A DNA stretch of 64,000 nucleotides, taken from NCBI GenBank assembly GCA_017500935.1, contig JAFVXW010000001.1:21274-85273 (forward strand), read 5' to 3'. Below the pieces are notes generated by a model, which saw nothing but the letters and a program-made list of their open reading frames with translations, did not search any database and had not been told where the DNA came from. This stretch comes from Lachnospiraceae bacterium (GTDB lineage: Bacteria; Bacillota; Clostridia; Lachnospirales; Lachnospiraceae). Every line of letters starts with the position of its first letter. Position 1 is the first letter of the stretch. The translations under genes were made by a program, and so were the position numbers. Positions 55,434 through 64,000 of this stretch are shown piece after piece.

Positions 55434-56645
55434 ATGCTCGCGATATTTGGAGGAGAACCTGTTAAAAAAACAGAATTTATGAGCTGGCCGGTGACAAAAG
55501 AGCTGGATAAAGAGCTGCTTTTGGAAACCATCCGCAGCGGAAAATGGAGCAATGGCAGCAAAAAAGCAGAATTTGAGGCACGATTTGCCGCAGACTGCGA
55601 TGTGAAGCATGTATTTGCAGTGGCAAACGGCACGGTTTCCCTGGAACTGATCCTGCGCGGTCTGGGCATTGGATACGGTGATGAAGTGATCCTGCCGCCT
55701 TATACCTTTGTGGCGACTTTGTCCTCTATCGTGTTTGCCGGTGCAACACCTGTTTTTGCGGATATTGACCGTGGTACTTACGACATTTCTCCTGCATCCG
55801 TGGAAGAAAAGATCACTCCCAACACCAAGGCCATCGTAGCGGTTGCCATCGGCGGATGTCCTCCGGATCTGGATGCACTGACTGAGATCGCACAGAAATA
55901 CAATGTAAAACTGATCGTGGATGCAGCGCAGGGTGTTGGTGCGATCTGGAACGGCAAGAGCATCTGTGCCTACGGCGATGCGGCTTCCATTTCCTGTCAG
56001 AACTCCAAGAACTTAACCAGCGGCGAAGGCGGCATTATCACGACCAATCATGATGAGCTGGCAGCAGCCATTGCGCAGATGCTGCGCGGCGGTTATGTAG
56101 AAGACGAAAATGGTGAGCGTGTCTACACAACTGTTGGTCAGGATCAGAACATCAGCGAATTTCAGGCATCCCTGCTGTTGTCCCAGTATGACAAACTGTA
56201 TGCGGAAATGGCGGTCCGCGAGAAAAACGCAGCTTATCTGGCAGGCAGAATGAAGCCCATGGAGTTTGCCCATGCCATGAACTATGATGACCGCATTGAC
56301 CGTCATGCTTATCATCTGTTTGTGATCCGTCTGGATTCCGAAAAATTTGCAGAAAAAGGCATTACCAGAGAACAGTTTATCAAGGCGCTGAACGCGGAAG
56401 GTATTCCGCTGTCGGTTGGCTATAATCCGCTGTATACTTTTCCCTGCATCACGGTTCCCTATACAGAGGAACTGATCGGCACAAAAATTACAGTGGAAAA
56501 TCTGCCGGAAAGTGAACTTGCGGCATACAAAGAAGGAACCTGGCTCTATCAGGCATGTCTGCTGGGCACCAGAGAAGATATGGATATGATCGCAGATGCC
56601 ATGATCAAGGTCTGGGAACATGCAGACGAGATAAAAGGTTTATAA
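55434..56645 (+). CDS. DegT/DnrJ/EryC1-family PLP aminotransferase
   Basis: A 403-aa aminotransferase of amino-sugar type. The PLP-binding Lys192 is in SCQNSKNLTSGEGG, and the ring-nitrogen Asp163 is in LIVDAAQGVGA; AVANGTVSLEL is the phosphate-binding helix. Such enzymes install or remove an amino group on a keto sugar, with Glu as donor or acceptor. In this operon it may work in the breakdown direction on an amino sugar or aminocyclitol. A second, degenerate member follows after 16 bases. TAGGAGGAG site upstream. Confidence 0.92.
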   Translation: MLAIFGGEPVKKTEFMSWPVTKELDKELLLETIRSGKWSNGSKKAEFEARFAADCDVKHVFAVANGTVSLELILRGLGIGYGDEVILPPYTFVATLSSIVFAGATPVFADIDRGTYDISPASVEEKITPNTKAIVAVAIGGCPPDLDALTEIAQKYNVKLIVDAAQGVGAIWNGKSICAYGDAASISCQNSKNLTSGEGGIITTNHDELAAAIAQMLRGGYVEDENGERVYTTVGQDQNISEFQASLLLSQYDKLYAEMAVREKNAAYLAGRMKPMEFAHAMNYDDRIDRHAYHLFVIRLDSEKFAEKGITREQFIKALNAEGIPLSVGYNPLYTFPCITVPYTEELIGTKITVENLPESELAAYKEGTWLYQACLLGTREDMDMIADAMIKVWEHADEIKGL

Positions 56646-56661
56646 AAAGGAGCAAACAGCC

Positions 56662-57480
56662 ATGATTGATACAAAGATTCTGGAACAAAAAGAGCTGGAA
56701 ATCCTTTCCGGCGTGGTTTGGGGCACGATCGGTGACCATTCCGTTTCCGCGGCAGCAGCTCTGGCTGCCCATGTGAATACAGACTTAGGTCTTTTATGCC
56801 ATTCCCCCAGTGCCGCTTACGAAGCAGGACTTCGCCAGTTTGGCGCAGCCCACGGCAAAAAGGTGGTGACCGGCAGTGTAAGTACCCCCATGAATTCCCT
56901 GGTGGCAGTCTGTGTCGGCGCAAAGCCCGTTTTTGCCCCTGTATGCGAAGCCTGCGGCATGGTGACGCCTGATGGATTAATAGAAACACTGGCAGCAAAT
57001 ACCGATGTATGCTGCGTGACGATCGACTATCTGCCCGAAAAAGCAGAGCATTATCCGCTGGATCAGATTGCAGAGATCTGCGCAGCAAATAATGTGCCCC
57101 TGTTTTTGAACGCAGGCGGAAACTTCAGCGCATCTTTCAACAAAAAACCGCTGACAGACTATGCGGCAGCCGTTTTGTATTCTCTGGAAGAGGGCAGTGA
57201 GATCTACACCGGAAAAGGCGGATTTCTGGCAACCAATGATGCAGCGGTGCACGGAGGTGCCTTTGCATACCATAACTGCGGACGCGGTTTCGGTGAGGGC
57301 ATCACCCTCAACATCGGAGATATCGTGGGCGGTGACCTGCGCGTGAGCGAATGGACCGCGGTGGCAGCAGAAGTGATTCTGGAAACAAAAGCATTCGCTG
57401 CAGCAGTTCCTGCCAGACTGGAAAAGATGGAAGGACAGCCGGTATTTGAAAGCGCATACGCAAAGAAAATGACAGAATAA
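56662..57480 (+). CDS. Truncated, catalytically degenerate DegT-family paralogue
   Basis: A 272-aa protein that aligns with the large domain of the aminotransferase just upstream but ends about 130 residues early. The PLP Lys is replaced: SLEEGSEIYTGKGG places Ser179 where the partner has Lys192. The ring-nitrogen Asp is Asn150 (LFLNAGGN). Many surrounding residues (TNDAAVHGG, GDIVGGDLRVSEW) remain family-like. The frame is intact, has AAAGGAG and sits in the operon, so it is kept under selection. A non-catalytic partner subunit is the most likely role. Confidence 0.8.
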   Translation: MIDTKILEQKELEILSGVVWGTIGDHSVSAAAALAAHVNTDLGLLCHSPSAAYEAGLRQFGAAHGKKVVTGSVSTPMNSLVAVCVGAKPVFAPVCEACGMVTPDGLIETLAANTDVCCVTIDYLPEKAEHYPLDQIAEICAANNVPLFLNAGGNFSASFNKKPLTDYAAAVLYSLEEGSEIYTGKGGFLATNDAAVHGGAFAYHNCGRGFGEGITLNIGDIVGGDLRVSEWTAVAAEVILETKAFAAAVPARLEKMEGQPVFESAYAKKMTE

Positions 57481-57488
57481 CAAAAATA

Positions 57489-57527
57489 GGGATGCGGCAG
57501 TTTAAAAAGCCGCATCCCCGTTTTTTT
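57489..57527. terminator. Intrinsic terminator between convergent operons
   Basis: GGGATGCGGC (57489-57498) and GCCGCATCCC (57509-57518) pair perfectly, followed by seven T on the plus strand. Confidence 0.9.
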
Positions 57528-57533
57528 CAGAGA

Positions 57534-59693
57534 TTATCCCGCGTGTCTGATTCTGTTGATGATATCCTCCTGCAATGCGCGGGAAAGGGTGACAAAGCGG
57601 GCTGAATAGCCGCCCACACGCACGATCAGCTGAGGATATTCCTCCGGATGTTCCATGGCGTCCAAAAGCTCAGAGAGCGGTGTGGTATTGCCCTGGAAGA
57701 TCTGGCCGTTTTTGTCAATAAAAGTTTTGATCAGGGCTTCGATGACAGGTTCGGTAGCCCAGCTGCTGTCAAAGTCCCACATGGTGGAAGCACCGCCGGC
57801 AAATTTGTCATGGGGCATTCTTCCGCAGGAAGTGATGGCAGCGGTGATGCCTTCTGTCATGGATGCGGAATGCGGTGTGACGCCGTGGGCGATGCCTTTG
57901 CCCAGGTTCCGTCCGTCTGCGGTGGCGCCCAGAATGGAAGCTGCTTCGGGAGAATAAACAAAAGTCAGGATCACGGGCTTGCCCTTGCCGCCCCAGCGGG
58001 TGCGGTAGTTTAAGTACATATCTGCAAAATCGCTGGCAACACGGGTGGCCATGGCATCAGCCTCCTCGTTGTCCACACCGTATTTTGGGATGGCCTGCAG
58101 CCGCTTCTGCAATGCTTCATATCCTGCAAAATCGGCTTTCAGCGCGGCGATCAATTCTTCGGCAGTGCAGATTTTCTGTTCAAAAACAGCCTGTTTGATG
58201 GCATAAAGTCCGTCTGCTACATTGGGAAGCGCCAGATGCGTGCCGCCGTAATCGTGGTATCTGGCACCGCCGCCGTGCATATTGCGGCCGCGTTCCAGGC
58301 AGTCGTCGATCATACTTGAAATTAAATAGGACGGCCGATTTTTCTGCGCATATTCGCTGTAAATATCCTGTTCCCGCAGGTAGATCCGGGTAAGACGGTC
58401 TGCTTCTTTGATAAAATCCTGATAAAAGCTTTCAAAATTTTCATACGCGGGCAAGCCTTTGTCTGCGTGGAACGAATTCAGTTTCTGACCGGTGCGCAGA
58501 CAGATGCCGCCGGTGATCATCAGTTCCAGCATCTTTGCGGTATTCTGCCAGCCGATGTAGAGAAAATCGGAGGTCATACCCTGTACGCCAACCTCCATAC
58601 AGCCGCCGCAGGCATATTCCACGGCATCCCTGTAAAAAGTACCTCTTTTTACCAGTGCGCCGATCACGGCAGGATCGTAGAGGATCTGAGCACGGTTTTT
58701 ACCGGCAGTCATATATCTTGCGCACAGTTTTACCAGATCTTCCGGCGGATTTTCGGGAAGTCTGACATAAATGGACGGATGCGTGATATCCAGATCGATG
58801 ATGGATTCGATCATAATATAAGTCAGCGGATTGACTGCAGAGCTGCCGTTTGGATTGGTGCCGCCCACAACAATGGCTTCCACCCAGCCGTCCCATGTGC
58901 AAAGACGCTCGTCAATTCTTAGAAACAGCTCATCAATGATTTCTTTTGCTTCTTCCAGTGTACATTTTCCGGCTTTTAAATCTCTGTCCAGATAAGGCCA
59001 CAGATAATAATCCAGTCTGCCGGGGCCGTTGCCGCCGAAAGGATTTTCTTTCATGACAGTGATATGCTGCATAAAAAATGCCTGCACAGCTTCCCGGAAC
59101 GTCTCTGCCGGGTAACGGGGCACTTTTTTCATACGTTCGGCCAGTTCAAAGTTGCCCAGCTTTTCGTAAGCTTCAATATGCTTGTCGTTGAAGGCGAGCA
59201 TGGAATCCAGCATCAGGATAACGCCCTGATAAAACTGTTTTGCCTCTTCGTCGCGGGCATAAAGCAGTGCTTCTTCATATCTGGCGCGCAGACCGGTCAC
59301 ACCCAGAGAGAGAATACGGTCAAAAAACCAGGTGATATGCCCTACGGCAGAGCCGCCCACCAGCTGATTGCGGCGCAGCTCGTCGCCTTCCGGAAATTCT
59401 GCCAGAAATGCCTGGTCGGCCTCGGTTCTGTAATCCAGATCCGGATCGGGATTTTCGACAGGGAGCTCATTTTCATGATAAACCCGGCCGCCGATCCGGT
59501 CATCTTCATATACATAAATATCCTGATTTTCAACGGCATAAGCCATGGATCTTGCCAGTTTCTCCCACAAGGGACAAGCTGCAAAAAGAGTCTGTGCGGA
59601 TTCATGGTAATCCTTCGTAAAATGGGAGGGGATACCGCTTTTGCCGCGCGCGGCGCTGAGTTGTTCCAGTTTGGCAATACGTTCTGTGATCAT
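57534..59693 (-). CDS. Glycyl radical enzyme C (PFL/dehydratase superfamily), no adjacent activase
   Basis: A 719-aa PFL-superfamily enzyme. The catalytic Cys365 is in EYACGGCMEVGVQG, with Glu367 two residues on as in dehydratases (Cys-x-Glu) but Met in the middle. The radical Gly695 is in RVGGYSARFVTL near the C-terminus. A Cys at 362 is close to the active one. This points to a C-O lyase-like reaction on an unknown substrate. No activase gene lies beside it; the activases at 24587 and 27475 are more than 29 kb away. AAGGAGG (59703-59709) precedes the ATG. Confidence 0.87.
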   Translation of the reverse strand: MITERIAKLEQLSAARGKSGIPSHFTKDYHESAQTLFAACPLWEKLARSMAYAVENQDIYVYEDDRIGGRVYHENELPVENPDPDLDYRTEADQAFLAEFPEGDELRRNQLVGGSAVGHITWFFDRILSLGVTGLRARYEEALLYARDEEAKQFYQGVILMLDSMLAFNDKHIEAYEKLGNFELAERMKKVPRYPAETFREAVQAFFMQHITVMKENPFGGNGPGRLDYYLWPYLDRDLKAGKCTLEEAKEIIDELFLRIDERLCTWDGWVEAIVVGGTNPNGSSAVNPLTYIMIESIIDLDITHPSIYVRLPENPPEDLVKLCARYMTAGKNRAQILYDPAVIGALVKRGTFYRDAVEYACGGCMEVGVQGMTSDFLYIGWQNTAKMLELMITGGICLRTGQKLNSFHADKGLPAYENFESFYQDFIKEADRLTRIYLREQDIYSEYAQKNRPSYLISSMIDDCLERGRNMHGGGARYHDYGGTHLALPNVADGLYAIKQAVFEQKICTAEELIAALKADFAGYEALQKRLQAIPKYGVDNEEADAMATRVASDFADMYLNYRTRWGGKGKPVILTFVYSPEAASILGATADGRNLGKGIAHGVTPHSASMTEGITAAITSCGRMPHDKFAGGASTMWDFDSSWATEPVIEALIKTFIDKNGQIFQGNTTPLSELLDAMEHPEEYPQLIVRVGGYSARFVTLSRALQEDIINRIRHAG

Positions 59694-59728
59694 TTGCGTT
59701 CCTCCTTGGGAGATGAATGTTTCTGATT

Positions 59729-60334
59729 TTATTCAAGCACAATTTCGCCAAAATCGCAAGGTCTGTGGAAGTTTGGCGTATCGCTTGTTGTCGGGTTCCA
59801 TGCCAGATAATGCCTCTGGACTGTGTATTCTCCGCATTTATAGAAATTGGCGCGCATTTTTTTCCCGGATTCAAAAGAAAATGCAGGGAAAAACAATCGG
59901 AAGAATTTCAGCGGAATCTGGTAGGTGATTTCCCAGCCGTCTTCGGTCAGCGTGATCTTGGGACACAGAAATTCTGTGTCGTCATTGTCTTTGATCAGAC
60001 GGTAAAGATCGTGATTTCCGGTGCTGATGCCCAGATACAGACAGCCGTTGGGATTATATTCTATATTAATATAGCGCTGTTCATCGGGCATGGGAGATAC
60101 GAAAAATTCCAGACAGCTGTCTAAGCAGGGCTGATCCAATAGTCCTGTAAATTCTGCGCGGATGGGAGATTCCCTGGCACACATGCGCACATAGAGAGCA
60201 TTGTCGTCATAGCAAAGCTGTGCGGCGGCTGAAATGTTACAGGGGGTAAGCCAGGGGGTGTGTTCCAGCATAACGGCGGGAATGGAATTCCAGTCTAAAA
60301 AGGCTTTTATTCTTTTAATAAGATATGTTTTCAT
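59729..60334 (-). CDS. CBM9-like / DOMON-type carbohydrate-binding protein
   Basis: A 201-aa beta-sandwich protein. The sequence AQLCYDDNALYVRMCARESPIRA, SCLEFFVSPM, YINIEYNPNGCLYLG and WEITYQIPLKFF is typical of CBM9-like modules in proteins that bind sugars. No signal peptide is visible, so a cytosolic role is likely. Start 60334 has AAAGGAG; the upstream extension of the frame to 60610 is not coding. It lies upstream of the orphan radical enzyme (35-base gap) and is probably cotranscribed with it. Confidence 0.75.
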   Translation of the reverse strand: MKTYLIKRIKAFLDWNSIPAVMLEHTPWLTPCNISAAAQLCYDDNALYVRMCARESPIRAEFTGLLDQPCLDSCLEFFVSPMPDEQRYINIEYNPNGCLYLGISTGNHDLYRLIKDNDDTEFLCPKITLTEDGWEITYQIPLKFFRLFFPAFSFESGKKMRANFYKCGEYTVQRHYLAWNPTTSDTPNFHRPCDFGEIVLE

Positions 60335-60511
60335 GGAAAAACTCCTTTCGCAAGTGTATGTTTTGGAGAAGTGAAATGATATCTTTGCTTTTATCATACA
60401 AAAGTCCAATAAATCTGTAAATTCCCAATTGTTGACAGCAAGATAGGATAAAAAGGTAAATATTGTGGAATTGTAATGAGGAATGTAAATCTTTAAAATA
60501 TAATCTATAAA

Positions 60512-60532
60512 TATACTCGTAGCTACAGTATA
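60512..60532. promoter_or_regulatory. Imperfect palindrome before the sugar ABC operon
   Basis: TATACTCGTAG followed by CTACAGTATA gives a symmetric site centred on GTAGCTAC, one base short of perfect. It lies in the 236-bp divergent spacer (60335-60570) before the binding-protein gene. The rest of the spacer is AT-rich with several TATAAT-like boxes. Confidence 0.35.
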
Positions 60533-60570
60533 TAAATAAGCAATCAACGCGAAAGATGGGAGGATATGAG

Positions 60571-62328
60571 ATGGCAAAGAGAAAAAGAATCCTTGCGATG
60601 CTTCTTGCAATGGCTATGACAGCAAGCCTTGCTGCTTGCGGCGGCACAACAGGAGAAACTACGGAGAATCCTGCGGCTGATACCACAGTATCTGAAACAA
60701 AAACTGAAACTAAGACCGAGACGAAAACAGAAACCAAAGCGGAAGAACCTGCGGCAGACGGTGAACTCAAAACAGTGACTATTGCCCGCATGCTGGAGAG
60801 CGAACTTCAGTATAATCCTGATGTTGAAGGCTGTGAAAGTCTGGAAGATAATCTTTGGGTTGATCGTATCGCAGAAGAAGTTGGCGTTACAATAGAAAAT
60901 ATCTGGACAGCTCCTCAGGAAGACTATGACAGCAAATGGGGCGCAGCATTAGCCAGTGGTGAAATACCCGATATGGCAGTTGTTACCGTAGGGGTTTATA
61001 ATCAGCTGCTTGAAGCCGGTTATGTGGCAGATATGACGGACTACTTTGAAGAGTATGCTTCTGATTACTATAAAGAATGCTGTGATGCAGACGGAGGTAT
61101 TGCGGTTGGCGCAATCACTAAAGAAGGACGTATGTATGGACTTCCTCATCCCGGTAATGTGCCGAGCCAGGTAAGTGTTATGTATATCCGTAAGGACTGG
61201 CTGGATGCAGTTGGTATGGAAGCACCTGAAACACTGGATGAAGTAAGAGCCTGTGCAGAAGCTTTTGTGGATGCAAAGCTTGGCGGTGAAGACACAGTAG
61301 GTCTTGTAATCTGTAACAGAGTAAGACCCGGTGAGCATGATATGACCGGTGCATTCACTGCATATGGTGTATATCCCGAAAGATTCCAGCTTTTGGATGA
61401 TGGAACTATCGGATTTGGCAGTATTTTGCCCGGAGCAAGAGATGCTCTGCTGTGGCTGCAGGGTATGTATGCAGATGGTCTGGTAAATAAGGAATTTGCA
61501 GTGGAAGACAGTACAGCATCTGCAAAATATGTAGCATCCAGTCAGGCTGGTATGTGTTGGGCTACCTATTGGGGAACCTACGGTGTGGAAGATTCCTATG
61601 TGAATGATATGAACGCAGATTGGATCGTTACGGATGGTGTAACCGTGGATGGATCCGAACCGATTGGTCTTGCAACAGCTACCCCCAACTATTATCTGTT
61701 TGTTAACAAAGATATGGAAAATAAAGAACTGGCTGTTAAACTGGTTGACTGCTGTATTGAGCCTAATCTTCCTGCTGAATATGGCAGAGTTGAGATTAAA
61801 GATGATAAAGGTGCAGTGGTAGAACAGGTTCTGACATTCAGATATAAGTTTATCAATCAGGTTGGTATGCCTTGGGGCGGCTCAGAAGAAGGCGAGGCGT
61901 TCCGTGAATCTATTCTGGCAAGAGATTACAGCGTGATCGAAAATCATGAGCTGAATGTAGATGGATATTTGGAGGATTATTATCCCCGTGAATTCTGGGA
62001 AGATCGTGCGGCCGCATACTATATGGATGAAGGTTATGACCGTATGTCCAGATACAGAATGTTCCAGGATGGTCCCGGCGGTGTTACCGAGATGATTCAA
62101 ATCATGAGAAAAGAAGGGCGTGCAGTGGCAGACCCCTGGATGGGAGCTCCGAGTGAATTCCATTCTTCCAATCTGCCCAGCTTAAAGGCTGATCTGCTGG
62201 CTACTTACAATGAAATTATTATGGGTGCGGATATTTCTCTGTTTGACGAGGCAGTTGAGAACTTCCTCAATGAGGGTGGACAGCAGATCCTCGATGAGGT
62301 TAATGCCTGGTATGAATCTACCAAATAA
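60571..62328 (+). CDS. Sugar ABC transporter, substrate-binding lipoprotein
   Basis: A 585-aa extracellular binding protein. A lipoprotein signal peptide with lipobox LAAC (about residues 20-26) is followed by a Thr/Glu-rich tether (residues about 30-60) and a large type-1 binding fold of the LipO/YtcQ family, which is longer than ordinary CUT1 binding proteins. It delivers oligosaccharides to the permeases encoded next. Start 60571 is set by GGGAGG; an ATG at 60556 lies before this site. Confidence 0.92.
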   Translation: MAKRKRILAMLLAMAMTASLAACGGTTGETTENPAADTTVSETKTETKTETKTETKAEEPAADGELKTVTIARMLESELQYNPDVEGCESLEDNLWVDRIAEEVGVTIENIWTAPQEDYDSKWGAALASGEIPDMAVVTVGVYNQLLEAGYVADMTDYFEEYASDYYKECCDADGGIAVGAITKEGRMYGLPHPGNVPSQVSVMYIRKDWLDAVGMEAPETLDEVRACAEAFVDAKLGGEDTVGLVICNRVRPGEHDMTGAFTAYGVYPERFQLLDDGTIGFGSILPGARDALLWLQGMYADGLVNKEFAVEDSTASAKYVASSQAGMCWATYWGTYGVEDSYVNDMNADWIVTDGVTVDGSEPIGLATATPNYYLFVNKDMENKELAVKLVDCCIEPNLPAEYGRVEIKDDKGAVVEQVLTFRYKFINQVGMPWGGSEEGEAFRESILARDYSVIENHELNVDGYLEDYYPREFWEDRAAAYYMDEGYDRMSRYRMFQDGPGGVTEMIQIMRKEGRAVADPWMGAPSEFHSSNLPSLKADLLATYNEIIMGADISLFDEAVENFLNEGGQQILDEVNAWYESTK

Positions 62329-62354
62329 ATCTGCGTAAGTAAGAAAGAAATCGC

Positions 62355-62381
62355 AAAAGGCTGCTGAACAGGCAGCCTTTT
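62355..62381 (+). terminator. Leaky intercistronic hairpin after the binding-protein gene
   Basis: AAAAGGCTGC (62355-62364) and GCAGCCTTTT (62372-62381) with a short T tail. In this place a partial terminator raises binding protein over permease expression. Confidence 0.75.
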
Positions 62382-62406
62382 GTTTCTAACTAAGGAGGGA
62401 ATCGGC

Positions 62407-63306
62407 TTGAAGAATAAGAAGAAAAGAAAAACTCCTCTGGCATTTTACTCGATGTTGTTTTTGCCGACATTGTTATTAATAGTTTACAGTTATGTACCAA
62501 TGGGCGGTATTATCATTGCCTTTCAGAATTATAAACCATTGATGGGTTTTTTTAAGTCTGAATTTGTGGGGCTGGAGAATTTCCGGCAGGTATTTCAGAG
62601 TTCTCAATTTGGCAGGGCGATGGTCAATACTGTGATTATTGCATTCTGGAAAATTGTATGGGGTTTGATTGTACCGGTAGTTTTTGCACTGATGCTGAAT
62701 GAACTTCGCAGTACGCTGGGAAAACGTGTGGCACAGACTGTTGTATATCTTCCACACTTTGTATCCTGGGTTTTGATGGCTGGTATTATTACCAATCTGT
62801 TTTCCTTAAAAGGTACCGTTAATATGATTCTGGGATTTTTCGGAGTGGAACCTATCTTCTTTTTAGGTGACAACGACTGGTTCCGGTTTACGCTGATCAT
62901 TACGGATATCTGGAAAAACTTCGGCTGGGGAACCATTGTATATATGGCGGCACTGACCGGTATTGATATGAATCTGTATGAGGCAGTTGCGATAGACGGG
63001 GGAGGCAGATGGCAGCAGACTTTACATGTAACACTGCCCGGGATTGCATCCACAGTGATCCTGATGATGACACTGAGTCTTGGCAATGTACTGAATGCAG
63101 GTTTTGACCAGGTATTCAATCTGATGAACGATGTGACGATGAAGAGCGGTGATATTTTGGATACGCTGGTTTACCGTTTGGGTATGGAGCAGATGAATTA
63201 CAGCCGGTCAACAGCAGTGGGATTGTTTAAATCTGTGGTTGGTGCTGTAATGATCGTTCTTTCTCATAAACTGGCCGACAAAGCAGCCGGTTACAGCATT
63301 TTCTGA
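62407..63306 (+). CDS. Sugar ABC transporter permease (LplB type)
   Basis: A 299-aa CUT1 permease with six helices. The EAA motif is in MNLYEAVAIDGGGRWQQTLHVTLPGI, where the ATPase docks. The start is TTG at 62407, seven bases after AAGGAGGGA; no ATG is available. An upstream in-frame TTG at 62380 lies in the hairpin. Partner of the following permease in a heterodimer. No ATPase gene is seen in the window, so a shared MsmX-type ATPase is expected. Confidence 0.92.
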   Translation: MKNKKKRKTPLAFYSMLFLPTLLLIVYSYVPMGGIIIAFQNYKPLMGFFKSEFVGLENFRQVFQSSQFGRAMVNTVIIAFWKIVWGLIVPVVFALMLNELRSTLGKRVAQTVVYLPHFVSWVLMAGIITNLFSLKGTVNMILGFFGVEPIFFLGDNDWFRFTLIITDIWKNFGWGTIVYMAALTGIDMNLYEAVAIDGGGRWQQTLHVTLPGIASTVILMMTLSLGNVLNAGFDQVFNLMNDVTMKSGDILDTLVYRLGMEQMNYSRSTAVGLFKSVVGAVMIVLSHKLADKAAGYSIF

Positions 63307-63322
63307 GCGGAGGAGGTATTTT

Positions 63323-64000
63323 ATGATTCGCTATAAAGAATCTTTTTCAAGAATATTGTTCCGTATTGTAAATGCGCTGCTGGTTATTATCATCAGTATT
63401 GCTTGTTTTTATCCGTTCTGGAATACGATTATGATATCTTTCAGTCGCGGCAGTGCAGTAGGAAGCGGCCTGGTTACTTTTTATCCCATCGGCTTTCAGT
63501 TGGATGCTTATGAAAATATTCTTTCCAATACAAAGTTTTTTACTGCATTCTGGATTACGATTAAAAGAACTGTTCTGGGACTTATTATTGGCATGTCCAT
63601 GACTGTACTTGCAGGATACCCGTTGTCTATGCCGAAGGAACGTTTCCCGCACCGGGACTTTTTTATGTGGATGTATGTGTTTACTATGCTGTTCGGCGGC
63701 GGTATGATCCCTACTTATCTGGTGGTAAAAGGAACAGGTCTGTTAAATACTATATGGGCATTGGTTCTTCCGGGTGCAGTTTCTGCCTATAACATTATCC
63801 TTCTGCAGAACTATTTTAAAGGTCTGCCCAAGGAAATATATGATTCTGCCCGTGTTGATGGTGCCGGTGAATGGAGGATCCTCCTTCAGATGTATCTGCC
63901 TCTTGCAAAGCCGGTACTGGCAACATTGGCGGTCTTTAATATGGTGGGCAGCTGGAATGCTTATTTTGATGGTATGCTTTACATGCACAGAGCAGAAAAA
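63323..64000 (+). CDS. Sugar ABC transporter permease (LplC/YtcP type), 3' end beyond window
   Basis: An open frame of 226 codons from ATG 63323 runs to the window edge with no stop. It is preceded by GGAGGAGG. Five hydrophobic helices are visible, and the EAA motif is in EIYDSARVDGAGEWRILLQMYLPLAKP. Expected full length about 290-300 aa. It follows the first permease by 16 bases and forms the second half of the CUT1 channel. Confidence 0.93.
   Translation, partial: MIRYKESFSRILFRIVNALLVIIISIACFYPFWNTIMISFSRGSAVGSGLVTFYPIGFQLDAYENILSNTKFFTAFWITIKRTVLGLIIGMSMTVLAGYPLSMPKERFPHRDFFMWMYVFTMLFGGGMIPTYLVVKGTGLLNTIWALVLPGAVSAYNIILLQNYFKGLPKEIYDSARVDGAGEWRILLQMYLPLAKPVLATLAVFNMVGSWNAYFDGMLYMHRAEK

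Overview
The window looks like chromosomal DNA of an anaerobic, carbohydrate-fermenting Firmicute, most likely a gut Lachnospiraceae-type clostridium. This is inferred from three glycyl radical enzymes, a pyruvate:ferredoxin-type oxidoreductase, many glycosidases with LacI/AraC/WYL regulators, strong AGGAGG ribosome sites and U-tract terminators. No phage, transposase, plasmid or CRISPR signature was seen. One tRNA (Pro, CGG) and one probable structured non-coding RNA are present. The window cuts a membrane-protein gene at its left edge and a sugar ABC permease at its right edge.

Left part (1-8450): edge membrane protein; glycerol dehydrogenase; M29 aminopeptidase; a broken glycosidase-like remnant; a WYL regulator followed by an EamA transporter and two URO-D-superfamily proteins; a rhomboid protease. 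A repeat-rich convergent gap (8451-8884) follows.

Second part (8885-24483): two tandem Old-Yellow-Enzyme/2-enoate-reductase-type flavoenzymes; a beta-helix glycosidase (probable GH110); a GH43-type glycosidase divergent from a LacI regulator; a two-gene 2-oxoacid:ferredoxin oxidoreductase made of fused subunits, whose ribosome site lies inside a terminator-like hairpin; a DEDDh exonuclease with a predicted leaderless transcript; a D,D-carboxypeptidase; TrmB.

Middle (24587-36077): a compact block with the order activase, glycyl radical enzyme, activase, glycyl radical enzyme, then a GH38 alpha-mannosidase, an unknown polytopic membrane protein and an unknown secreted protein. The second radical enzyme lacks the Glu that normally follows two residues after the catalytic Cys in dehydratases.

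Third part (36127-50076): two Gfo/Idh/MocA oxidoreductases, a methyltransferase preceded by a ~215-nt RNA with its own promoter and terminator, a nucleoside-hydrolase-like protein, tRNA-Pro, a YwlG-family protein, an ABC-F ATPase, a gamma-carbonic-anhydrase-like protein, an AlkD-like DNA repair protein, a GH2 beta-galactosidase, an APH-fold kinase and an HTH-Uma2 fusion.

Right part (50155-64000): a divergent amino-sugar-like locus (AraC regulator, ceramidase-like hydrolase and M42 peptidase on one side; BadF-type sugar kinase, SIS protein, DegT aminotransferase and a catalytically degenerate DegT paralogue on the other), an orphan glycyl radical enzyme, a CBM9-like protein and a CUT1 sugar ABC transporter. 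Together the genes suggest harvesting of host or plant glycans (beta-galactosides, alpha-mannosides, arabino/xylo-sugars, alpha-galactosides) feeding fermentative radical chemistry.
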